Assembly: GCF_006151805.1 (NCBI RefSeq)
Contig: NZ_VDDA01000009.1
Coordinates: 124,001-188,000, forward strand
Direction: 5' to 3'
DNA length: 64,000 nucleotides
DNA from: Methylobacterium terricola
Lineage (GTDB): Bacteria; Pseudomonadota; Alphaproteobacteria; Rhizobiales; Beijerinckiaceae
Under the pieces are notes generated by a model. The model had not been told where the DNA came from. It was given only the letters and a program-made list of their open reading frames with translations, and searched no databases. Of the stretch, positions 38,704-45,670 are shown in pieces. Made by a program: the position numbers and the translations under genes. Numbering within the stretch: the first letter of the stretch is position 1; every line of letters begins with the position of its first letter.

Positions 38704-39813
38704 ATGCGCGCCGCCCTCGCGCTCCCGTTCGGAGCAGACCTCTCCCGCACCCTGACCCATCTCCTCGAGGCCGGCCTCGTCGGCGTCGCGGCGCTTCGGC
38801 CCGACGGCGCGGTCCTCGCCCGCACCGGGCCCTTGAGCGACTGGCTGCCCGAGCCGGGGCGCTCCGCCTTCGACAGCCCGATCCTGTCGGGGCTCGAGGA
38901 GGACATGCGGGCCCAGCAGCGGCCCGGAGCCGAGCCGATCGTGCTGCCGGGCATCCGCCTCGCCATGGTGGCCGGCGCCCCGCGCTGCGACATCGCGATC
39001 TCGTGGGACGCCGCACGGGGCGAACACGCGGTCCTCACCACCGTCGACCAGGTCGACCGGCCGATCGACCATTGGGTGCTCCAGCAGCGCCGCGAGCAGC
39101 GCCTGCTGGAGGAGAAGATCATCGCCGCGTCGCGCGAGCTGGAGCGGATGAACCGCAACCTGCGCGACTTTGCCTCCGTCGCCGCCCACGACCTGCGGGC
39201 GCCCCTGCGCCAGATCGCGGCCTTCACCGACATCCTGCGCCGCACCCTCGGGGACGAGGCCGGGCCCGTCGTCGCCGACAGCCTCGACACGATCGAGGGC
39301 TGCGCCGCGCGGCTCAACCGGATGACCATGGGCCTCCTCGACTATGCCCGCCTGAGCGCCGAGAGCCACGCCTTCGCGCCGGTCGATCTCGGCCGGGTCG
39401 TCCTGGACGCCTCCCGCAACCTCGACCTCGACCTGCGCGCCGCCGCAGGCGTGCTCGATGTCGGGCCGCTGCCGGTGGTGAACGGCGTCCCGGCCTTGCT
39501 GGTGAACCTGTTCCAGAACCTGATCGCCAACAGCCTCCGCTATCGCGAGCCCGGGCGGCCCCTGGCGATCGAGATCCGGGCCTGGCCCGGCGAGCCCGGC
39601 CGGATCACCGTGCGCGACACCGGCATCGGCGTGCCGCCGGCCTTCCACGAGACGATCTTCGAGACCTTCGCCCGGGTCCCGAACGGGGTCGCGCCGAACG
39701 GCGTCGGATTGGGCCTGAGCATCTGCCGGCGGATCGCCGAGCTGCACGGCTGGCGCATCGGCGTCCAGGCGGAGGAGGGGCCGGGGGCGTGCTTTCGGAT
39801 CGATCTCGGATAG
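38704..39813 (+). CDS. Histidine kinase of the GTPase operon
   Basis: 369-aa cytoplasmic histidine kinase. The N-terminal about 120 residues are a PAS-like input (VGVAALRPDGAVLARTGPLS), followed by a coiled coil (RREQRLLEEKIIAASRELER), HisKA with His162 in VAAHDLRAPLRQ, and an intact HATPase (N-box FQNLIANSLRYR, G1 DTGIGVPP, G2 GVGLGLSI). No TM. It follows the GTPase by 5 bp and is last in the operon. Likely phosphorylates the receiver encoded at 35290 (inference from operon). Confidence 0.85.
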   Translation: MRAALALPFGADLSRTLTHLLEAGLVGVAALRPDGAVLARTGPLSDWLPEPGRSAFDSPILSGLEEDMRAQQRPGAEPIVLPGIRLAMVAGAPRCDIAISWDAARGEHAVLTTVDQVDRPIDHWVLQQRREQRLLEEKIIAASRELERMNRNLRDFASVAAHDLRAPLRQIAAFTDILRRTLGDEAGPVVADSLDTIEGCAARLNRMTMGLLDYARLSAESHAFAPVDLGRVVLDASRNLDLDLRAAAGVLDVGPLPVVNGVPALLVNLFQNLIANSLRYREPGRPLAIEIRAWPGEPGRITVRDTGIGVPPAFHETIFETFARVPNGVAPNGVGLGLSICRRIAELHGWRIGVQAEEGPGACFRIDLG

Positions 39814-39925
39814 GTGCCGTTGAACGTGGTCACGGTCCGCGCCCTCGCTCAGGTCCCGATGTACTCCGGAGCCATACGAGCGGGTCGAGCCTTCGCGCGC
39901 TGCCGGGACACGGGACGGCTGGGCC

Positions 39926-40051
39926 GTGCCGGAAGGCAGCCGGGGAACGGTGGTGGAGGTCTTGGGCGACCGGGAGGCCTTCATGGTCGAGCCTCGGCAG
40001 CCTTTCACGGCGCTGGTGACCGTGGATGCCTCGAGTCTGCGTCGGGCTGCG
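39926..40051 (+). pseudogene. Possible remnant of a DUF4926-like small gene
   Basis: Reading from GTG 39926 gives GSRGTVVEVLGDREAFMVE followed by FTALVTVDASSLRRA, which resembles the C-terminal two-thirds of DUF4926 proteins (GTVVEV...A..VEF....L.TL....L). There is no ribosome binding site, the usual N-terminal third is missing, the expected Phe after VE is lost, and the frame runs on into a palindromic element without stopping. DUF4926 genes often sit in mobile or toxin-associated contexts. Weak evidence. Confidence 0.35.
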
Positions 40052-40070
40052 GGAGTGAGAACCCGTTCGA

Positions 40071-40106
40071 CATTCCGGGCTCCGCTGCCGCGGCCCCGGG
40101 ATGACG
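40071..40106. repeat. Single arm of the GGGCTCCGCTG/GCGGCCCCGG intergenic element
   Basis: CATTCCGGGCTCCGCTGCCG then CGGCCCCGGGATGACG: same core as 29426-29447 and 60467-60488 with one inserted C. The opposite arm is not clearly recognisable here. Confidence 0.5.
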
Positions 40107-40152
40107 CGGTGGGCGTCAGGTCCGTGCGAGCGAATTCGGCGGATCGAACGAA

Positions 40153-40187
40153 GACAGCGCCCGGTCGCATCGCGACCGGGCGCTGTC
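40153..40187. terminator. Perfect 16-bp hairpin between the GTPase operon and terC
   Basis: GACAGCGCCCGGTCGC (40153-40168), loop ATC, then the exact reverse complement (40172-40187). It lies between two convergent units and could terminate both. One of a family of similar hairpins (43200, 63701). Confidence 0.7.
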
Positions 40188-40211
40188 GTCAACGCCTCAC
40201 GATCACCGGCT

Positions 40212-40952
40212 TCAGGCCGCCTTGCGCTTGGCCTGCTTGGCCCGCCGGCCGAGGATGTTCAGCACCTCGACGCCGGCCGAGAACGCCATCGCGGTGTAGA
40301 TGTAGCCCTTCGGCACGTGCGCCCCGAACCCCTCGGCGATCAGCGTCATGCCGATCATGATGAGGAAGCCGAGCGCCAGCATCACCACCGTCGGGTTGGC
40401 GGCGATGAAGCGCGACAGCGGATCGGCGGCGAGCAGCATCACGGTCACGGCCGTCACGACGGCGATCACCATGATCGGCACGTGTTCGGTCATGCCGACC
40501 GCCGTGATGATGCTGTCGATCGAGAAGACCAGATCGAGGATCAGGATCTGGCCGATCGCCGCGGCGTAGCCGAGCGAGGCGCCCCCGCCCGCCTTCACCT
40601 CGGGGTCCGGGTCGAGGCTGTGGTGGATCTCCTTGGTGGCCTTCCAGAGCAGGAACAGGCCGCCGGCGATCAGGATCATGTCGCGCCAGGACAGGCCCTT
40701 GCCGAAGATCTCGAAGACCGGCTGGGTCAGGTGGACGATGTAGGCGACGGTGCCGAGCAGCGCGAGGCGCAGGATCAGCGCGAGCCCGATGCCGATGCGC
40801 CGGGCCCGCGATTGCTGCTCGGCCGGCAGCTTGTTGGTGATGATCGAGATGAAGATCAGGTTGTCGATGCCGAGCACGACCTCCATGACGACCAGGGTCG
40901 CGAGGGCGGCCCAGGCCGTCGGGTCGGCGGCGAGCTGAACGAGGGACTCCAC
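40212..40952 (-). CDS. TerC-family integral membrane protein
   Basis: 246-aa membrane protein of the TerC/YkoY family, linked to tellurite resistance and, more recently, Mn2+ export or metalation of exoenzymes. At least six TM helices; acidic membrane motifs include EVVLGIDNLIFISI and ILDLVFSIDSIITAVG, the duplicated G-x-D-N/S-(I/L) signature. GTG 40952 has GAGGAG eight bases upstream. It follows the lipid kinase gene by 15 bp on the same strand. Confidence 0.88.
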   Translation of the reverse strand: MESLVQLAADPTAWAALATLVVMEVVLGIDNLIFISIITNKLPAEQQSRARRIGIGLALILRLALLGTVAYIVHLTQPVFEIFGKGLSWRDMILIAGGLFLLWKATKEIHHSLDPDPEVKAGGGASLGYAAAIGQILILDLVFSIDSIITAVGMTEHVPIMVIAVVTAVTVMLLAADPLSRFIAANPTVVMLALGFLIMIGMTLIAEGFGAHVPKGYIYTAMAFSAGVEVLNILGRRAKQAKRKAA

Positions 40953-40967
40953 GGCGGATGCTCCTCT

Positions 40968-41900
40968 CTACGGGAAGATCGAGGGGCGGCCCGCCGATGC
41001 CGCCGACGGCGCGTCCCGCTCCGGCGCGTGGACCTGCACCGCCTTCGGCAGCACCCGGACATGGGCGGGGGTGTAGGTCGTCAGCTCGCCGTCGGTGTTG
41101 ACCGCGCGCGGCTTCTTGGTGCGCAGGATCACTTCCGTCGTCTGGAAGGCGCGCACGTCGGCGGCCTTGCCCTGCGTGCCCCGGCGCAGGGCCGGCAACA
41201 GGGCGAGCAGCCGCCACCAATGGGCGACCTCCAGGCTGTAGAAGTTGAGCAGGCCGTCATCGACGGTGGCGTTCTCCTCCACCGTCATGCCGCCGCCGTA
41301 ATGGCGGCCGTTGCCGACCGAGACCTGGATGGTCCGCACCGTCTCCACCGTGCCGTCATGCTCGATATAGACCGTGAACGGCCGCGCCCGCCGCAGCAGC
41401 CGGAACGCCGCGACGCCGTAGCCGACCGTGCCGAGGCGGCGCTTGAGATCCGCCGTCAGCTCGCCGGCGAGATCGGCCGAGAAGCCGATGCTGGCGACGT
41501 TGAAGAAGTAGTGGCCGTTGACGCAGCCGAGATCGATCGGCCGCGCCGGCACGGTCGCGATCACCTCCGCCGCCTCGAGCGGATCGGCCGGCAGGCCGAG
41601 GCTGCGGGCGAGGTCGTTGGCGGTGCCGAGCGGCAGGATGCCGAGCGGCAGCTGCGCCTCGGCCAACGCCTGGGCGGCGGCGTTGAGGGTGCCGTCGCCG
41701 CCGCCGAGGATCACCATGTCGCAGGTCGACGCGTGGGCGTGGATCAGCGCCTTGCAGTCGGTCTCGTCCGGCGGCGGCTCGACCGGTTCGATGCCGCCGC
41801 GGCGCAGGACGCCCTTCACGGCATCGAGGTCGAGCCCGCCGTTGCGGGCCTTCTTGTTGACGACGAGCAGGGCCCGGCGCGCGGTATCAGCGCCGGCCAT
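40968..41900 (-). CDS. Diacylglycerol/sphingosine kinase-like lipid kinase
   Basis: 310-aa DAGK-catalytic-domain (YegS/LCB5) protein. N-terminal ALLVVNKKARNG, the nucleotide motif ILGGGDGTLNAAAQAL, PLGTANDLARSLG and the C-terminal NTDGELTTYTPAHV are intact. Substrate may be a lipid such as diacylglycerol or phosphatidylglycerol; not decidable. ATG 41900 has AGGAGG five bases upstream; an in-frame GTG at 41906 is less likely. It forms a two-gene unit with terC. Confidence 0.88.
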   Translation of the reverse strand: MAGADTARRALLVVNKKARNGGLDLDAVKGVLRRGGIEPVEPPPDETDCKALIHAHASTCDMVILGGGDGTLNAAAQALAEAQLPLGILPLGTANDLARSLGLPADPLEAAEVIATVPARPIDLGCVNGHYFFNVASIGFSADLAGELTADLKRRLGTVGYGVAAFRLLRRARPFTVYIEHDGTVETVRTIQVSVGNGRHYGGGMTVEENATVDDGLLNFYSLEVAHWWRLLALLPALRRGTQGKAADVRAFQTTEVILRTKKPRAVNTDGELTTYTPAHVRVLPKAVQVHAPERDAPSAASAGRPSIFP

Positions 41901-42277
41901 CGGCACCTCCTGCGAGGACGGAGAGGATCGGAGGAGAAACGGGAAGGGGGATGACGCGCAAGGATGCGGGCCCTCCAGTGCGATCGTGCCGCGTCAGCAC
42001 AACGGCAGAGAAGAGGTCCGACATCGCGGTCGACGCCTCGAACCGCCAGAGGGGCCCGGACCCGGCAAGACCCTGGAGGTGGGGTCGCGGCCGCGCTTGG
42101 CAAGAGGGCCCGGGAGTTCCGTGGCGCGAGACGTGCGGCCGGCCGGCCTCCCGGCATGGGTTTTCGGGTGTGCGCAACGGGGGTAGCGGGGAGGGCGGGG
42201 CGCGCGCAATGGAACCGTAACGGCAGCGACGAACGTTCCTTTCCCTGATCGTGGTCCTGCCCCCGGTGCCGCTCCCC
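41901..42277. other. Intergenic region between lipid kinase and a secreted protein gene
   Basis: 377 bp with divergent promoters presumed at each end. ORFs read through it on both strands but have no ribosome binding sites or recognisable content. I see no repeat or strong hairpin. Confidence 0.4.
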
Positions 42278-43087
42278 ATGTCGCGCCTTTTCACGTCGCC
42301 GCTTCCGCTCTCCCGCCTGCGCCCCCACCGCGCCCGGGCCCTCCTCGCCGGCTTCGGGCTCGTCCTGTCCTCGGCCGCCCTGGCACAGGGCTGGGTCGAT
42401 CCGCCCGTCCGCGGCACCGGGTCGCCGGCGCCCGCATCCGGGACGGCTCCCCCATCCGAGCCGGCGCCGGCCGCCCGGGCCGAGGCGCCGGCCCCGCCGA
42501 AGGCCCACGCCGCCCCCCGCCGGGTCGCCGAGGAGGCGCGCCGGCCGGCCCGCAGCGGCCTCCACGCCGCCACCGAGGCCCGCCGCGCCGCGCGGATCGC
42601 CCGCGCCGAGCGGCCGCCGCTTCCGGTCTCGATCCCGGCCCGCCCGCCGGTCGCGGTGTCGGACGGGCAGATGCGCGACTGGGCGGTGGCGTCGCAGCGC
42701 CTCACCCGCGACTACCTGGCGTCGATCTCGGGATCGAACGGCGCCACCCTGGCGGCCGCGCCCGGCTTCTACGGCGACCAGGTCGTGTTCCATGGCCGCA
42801 CGATGACTGTCTCCCGGCTGATGTCCGAGAAGCGCCGCTTCGTGCAGCGCTGGCCCGAGCGGCGCTACCGGCCCCGCCCGGATTCCCTGCGCACCGCCTG
42901 CAATGCCGGGCTCGCCGTATGCCGGGTCCAGGCCACCGTCGACTTCTCGGCCTTCAGCCCCGATCGTGGCGCCCGCTCGCAGGGGACCGTCGACCTGGAG
43001 CTCACGGTCAGCCTGGCGGGGGCCCGCCCGGTGATCATCGCCGAGACCAGCCGGGTGGTCAGCCGCGCGGCGGTGGCAAGCCGCTGA
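42278..43087 (+). CDS. Secreted protein with Pro/Ala-rich linker and globular C-terminal domain
   Basis: 269 aa, hypothetical. The N-terminal signal peptide (RARALLAGFGLVLSSAALAQ) is followed by a disordered Pro/Ala/Arg-rich linker (about 30-120) and a globular domain (about 125-265) with WAVASQRLTRDYLASIS, GFYGDQVVFHG and a C-terminal beta pattern resembling NTF2-like folds (inference). Two Cys in the domain (CNAGLAVCRV) may bond. Start ATG 42278; GTG 42251 is also in frame. A 17-bp hairpin lies after it. Confidence 0.6.
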   Translation: MSRLFTSPLPLSRLRPHRARALLAGFGLVLSSAALAQGWVDPPVRGTGSPAPASGTAPPSEPAPAARAEAPAPPKAHAAPRRVAEEARRPARSGLHAATEARRAARIARAERPPLPVSIPARPPVAVSDGQMRDWAVASQRLTRDYLASISGSNGATLAAAPGFYGDQVVFHGRTMTVSRLMSEKRRFVQRWPERRYRPRPDSLRTACNAGLAVCRVQATVDFSAFSPDRGARSQGTVDLELTVSLAGARPVIIAETSRVVSRAAVASR

Positions 43088-43199
43088 GCGGGGGCGAGTT
43101 GTCCACGGGACCCGTGACGGACCGCCGGTCGGCACCTGGGGCCCTCGTCCGACGGCGTGGGGACGGGGTCGTTCGAAGACAATGCGGAACATCAAAGAC

Positions 43200-43242
43200 C
43201 TAGAGCAGCGCCCGATTGCCGCGCGATCGGGCGCTGCTCTAG
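43200..43242. terminator. Perfect 17-bp hairpin element
   Basis: CTAGAGCAGCGCCCGAT (43200-43216), a nine-base loop and the exact reverse complement (43226-43242). It lies about 110 bp after the secreted protein gene and before the SNase-like gene. Same family as 40153-40187 and 63701-63739. Confidence 0.65.
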
Positions 43243-43322
43243 ATGAGGAGGGCGAGGCGCGTGCCGCAGGGGCGGGCGCCTCGACGGCCCCGCGGTCGGG
43301 AGCGATGGGATACGATGCGGAC

Positions 43323-44441
43323 ATGACCTCGCGTGAGCAGTTGCAGGCGCTGATCCGGGCCGAGATCGACCGGCAGCGACCCGTCGCGGTGGCCCGTCGC
43401 ACCCTCGAGCTGCTGGTGGAATCCGCGACCCGCCGCCACGACGCGCCCCCGGGCTACCAGGTGGTCGATCGCGACGGGCGCCCGCGCACCCGGATGGTCG
43501 CCGGCGAGGCGCTGCCGCTCACCCTGGGCGACCTCGTCGACGAGCTGCGGCGCCAGCATCCGACCCTGTTCCAGCCTCCCGCCGCGCCCGCGGCCCCGGC
43601 CGAGGCGCCGCGGGACTGGATCGTGGTGCAGCCGGCGACCTCGCCGGCTCCATCGCCGGCCCCCGCCCCCCGGCCCGATCGGCTCGCGCGCCTGCGGGAC
43701 GCCCTCGGCACCCTGCCGGAGCGCCTGCGCCTGCCGCGGCGGGAGCCGGCGGCCCCCTCCGTCGCGGCGATGCCGGCCCCCCCGCCGCCCGCCGGCGAAG
43801 GGCTGAAGCCCGGCCTCGCCCGGCCCCGGCCGCTGCCCGGCGGCGGCCTGCCGCGCCGCCCGCTCTACGCCGCCCTCGGGACACTGGCCGTGCTGGGTCT
43901 CGCTTACGCGACCTTGCGCGGCGGCGAGCCCACCCGCGAGGCGGCGGTCGCGCAGGCGCCCGCCCCGGGCGCCGACCGGTCGGCCGGCAAGCCCGCGGAG
44001 GCGGGACAGCTCGAGCGCCGGACGGCCGAGACGAGACCCGCGGAGGCCAGGACCGCGCCCGCGAGGCCCGCCGAGGGAAGGCGCGAGCCGGTCGAGACCG
44101 GGGCCCTGGTACCGGAGGCGGCCGGCCCCGTCGCCGGCGTCGCCGAGGTGCTCGACACTGCGACCCTGCGGCTCGGCGGCCGGACCCTGCGCCTCTACGG
44201 CGTCGAGGCCGCAAAGGGCGCGCAGGCCGGCGACCTGACCGGCTACCTCGCCGGCCGGCCGGTGAACTGCCAGCCCAATCCGGGCCGCACCGCCTGGATC
44301 TGCACCGTCGATGGTCACGACCTCTCCGAGGTGGTGCTCTACAACGGCGGCGGCCGCGCGACGCCCGAGGCGACGCCGGACCTCGTCGAGGCCGAGCGCC
44401 ACGCCCGCGCCGGCAAGCTCGGGATCTGGGCGAAGCCGTAA
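43323..44441 (+). CDS. Membrane-anchored protein with a C-terminal SNase-like domain
   Basis: 372 aa. N-terminal helical region (LQALIRAEIDRQRPVAVARR), a Pro/Ala-rich stretch, one TM helix near residue 180-200 (PLYAALGTLAVLGLAYATL), another disordered linker, and a C-terminal staphylococcal-nuclease-like OB fold (VLDTATLRLGGRTLRLYGVE; RTAWICTVDGHDLSEVVLYN; AERHARAGKLGIW). The catalytic Arg/Glu positions of nuclease are not clearly kept, so activity is doubtful. It ends 1 bp before the stop of the convergent LuxR gene. Start could also be ATG 43305. Confidence 0.65.
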   Translation: MTSREQLQALIRAEIDRQRPVAVARRTLELLVESATRRHDAPPGYQVVDRDGRPRTRMVAGEALPLTLGDLVDELRRQHPTLFQPPAAPAAPAEAPRDWIVVQPATSPAPSPAPAPRPDRLARLRDALGTLPERLRLPRREPAAPSVAAMPAPPPPAGEGLKPGLARPRPLPGGGLPRRPLYAALGTLAVLGLAYATLRGGEPTREAAVAQAPAPGADRSAGKPAEAGQLERRTAETRPAEARTAPARPAEGRREPVETGALVPEAAGPVAGVAEVLDTATLRLGGRTLRLYGVEAAKGAQAGDLTGYLAGRPVNCQPNPGRTAWICTVDGHDLSEVVLYNGGGRATPEATPDLVEAERHARAGKLGIWAKP

Positions 44442-44442
44442 C

Positions 44443-45522
44443 TCACCGCAGGCCCGGCGCGCCGAGGAGCGCCACGAGGGCACCCTGCCGCCCGGTGCCG
44501 GTCTTGGCGAACACCGCCTTGATGTGGCTGCGCGCGGTCTCCACCGCGATGCCGAGGGTGTCGGCGGCCTCGTCGAGCGCGGCACCGCCGGCCAGGATCG
44601 CGGCGAGCCGCGCCTCCGCCGTGGTGAGGCCGAAGACCTGGGCCAGCAGGGCCGGATCGGGCCGCCGCTCGGCCTCCAGATCGGTGACGAGGAGGAGCGC
44701 GCTGGCCCCCAGGAACGGCGAGCGCGCGGCCTCGATCACCGGCAGGACGCGCAGGATCAGGGGACGGCGCTCGCGCCGCGGCACCAGGATCGGGCCGGAC
44801 CAGCGCGGCGGCGACGCCTCGGCGAGGCCGGCCACCTCCTCCCGCGCCCGCGGGTCGGCGATCCGCAAGGTGCCGTCGACGACCCGGAAGCCGGTCTCGA
44901 ACAGGGCCTCCGCCCGCGCATTGGCGCCGATCACCCGGCCGGCCGCGTCGAGGGCCAGCGCCGCCTGGGCGACCTGTTCGAGCCCGCCCAGGGCGCCGTC
45001 GAGGGCGGCGCGGCCGAGGGCCTGCGACAGGGCGGCGGCCCGGCCGATCCGCGGCATCAGGCCGGCGAGGGGCTGGACCTGCGCCGCCTCGAACGGGCCG
45101 TTCCGCGTCCGGCGCTGCACCGACACCGCCCAGTGCTCGGGCCCGGCCTGGAACCCCGCGACCGCGAACCAGTGATAGCCGTGCGGCCGCAGCAGCTCGG
45201 CGTAGAACGGGGCGCGGGCCATCTCCTCGGTGCTCAGGATGTCGTAGTCGGTGACGACCTCGCCGCGCATCACCCGCGGCACGGCGCGGGTGCGCAGGTC
45301 GTTCACGTGCCAGCCGTGCCGGAAATAGTCGGCCACCAGATCGTCGACCTCGGGCGTGCACGGCACGCCGGGCGTCCGGCGGTGGCTCTGCAGCAGCATC
45401 GCCCCGTCGCCGCCGATGAGGGCCGAGACGGGCTCCAGCACCGCGCCCCAGCGCGACGGATCGAAGACCGCTTCGCCGAGACGGTCGTCGAGGCGCCGGA
45501 GCAGGTCGTCGGTCGGGCCCAT
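44443..45522 (-). CDS. LuxR-family transcriptional regulator
   Basis: 359-aa regulator. The C-terminal LuxR helix-turn-helix reads GLTTAEARLAAILAGG ... ETARSHIKAVFAKTGTGRQG. The N-terminal 280 residues have no recognisable autoinducer domain but contain a PAS-like segment (ALALDAAGRVIGANARAEAL). ATG 45522 has GGAGAG ten bases upstream; TTG 45549 is an alternative. Located downstream of the PEP-carboxylase gene in the same direction, separated by a terminator-like hairpin; likely independent. Confidence 0.8.
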   Translation of the reverse strand: MGPTDDLLRRLDDRLGEAVFDPSRWGAVLEPVSALIGGDGAMLLQSHRRTPGVPCTPEVDDLVADYFRHGWHVNDLRTRAVPRVMRGEVVTDYDILSTEEMARAPFYAELLRPHGYHWFAVAGFQAGPEHWAVSVQRRTRNGPFEAAQVQPLAGLMPRIGRAAALSQALGRAALDGALGGLEQVAQAALALDAAGRVIGANARAEALFETGFRVVDGTLRIADPRAREEVAGLAEASPPRWSGPILVPRRERRPLILRVLPVIEAARSPFLGASALLLVTDLEAERRPDPALLAQVFGLTTAEARLAAILAGGAALDEAADTLGIAVETARSHIKAVFAKTGTGRQGALVALLGAPGLR

Positions 45523-45624
45523 GGCGGCACGGCTCTCCGGGTGATCCAACGGGACTTTAGGTCATGGATCGCCGATTGCCGCCGGTTCTTTGGCCCGATC
45601 GACAGGAATTCTGTCCGGGCCGGT

Positions 45625-45662
45625 GGCGGGGGCGGGCTTGTGCCTCTCGTGCCGCCCCCGCC
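45625..45662 (-). terminator. Terminator of the PEP carboxylase gene
   Basis: GGCGGGGGCGG (45625-45635) pairs with CCGCCCCCGCC (45652-45662), an 11-bp all-GC stem just 8 bases beyond the minus-strand stop at 45671. Confidence 0.65.
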
Positions 45663-45670
45663 CCCTCGCG

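Larger units (their letters stand above)
39814..40211. other. Intergenic region after the GTPase operon
   Basis: 398 bp holding, in order, a possible DUF4926 gene remnant (39926-40051), one arm of the GGGCTCCGCTG...GCGGCCCCGG element (40071-40106) and a perfect 16-bp hairpin (40153-40187). No intact CDS. Confidence 0.55.

Noticed and set aside
41951..42248. Small overlapping ORFs between the lipid kinase and secreted protein genes
   Set aside because: No start signals, Arg/Gly/Pro-rich composition, present in several frames at once.
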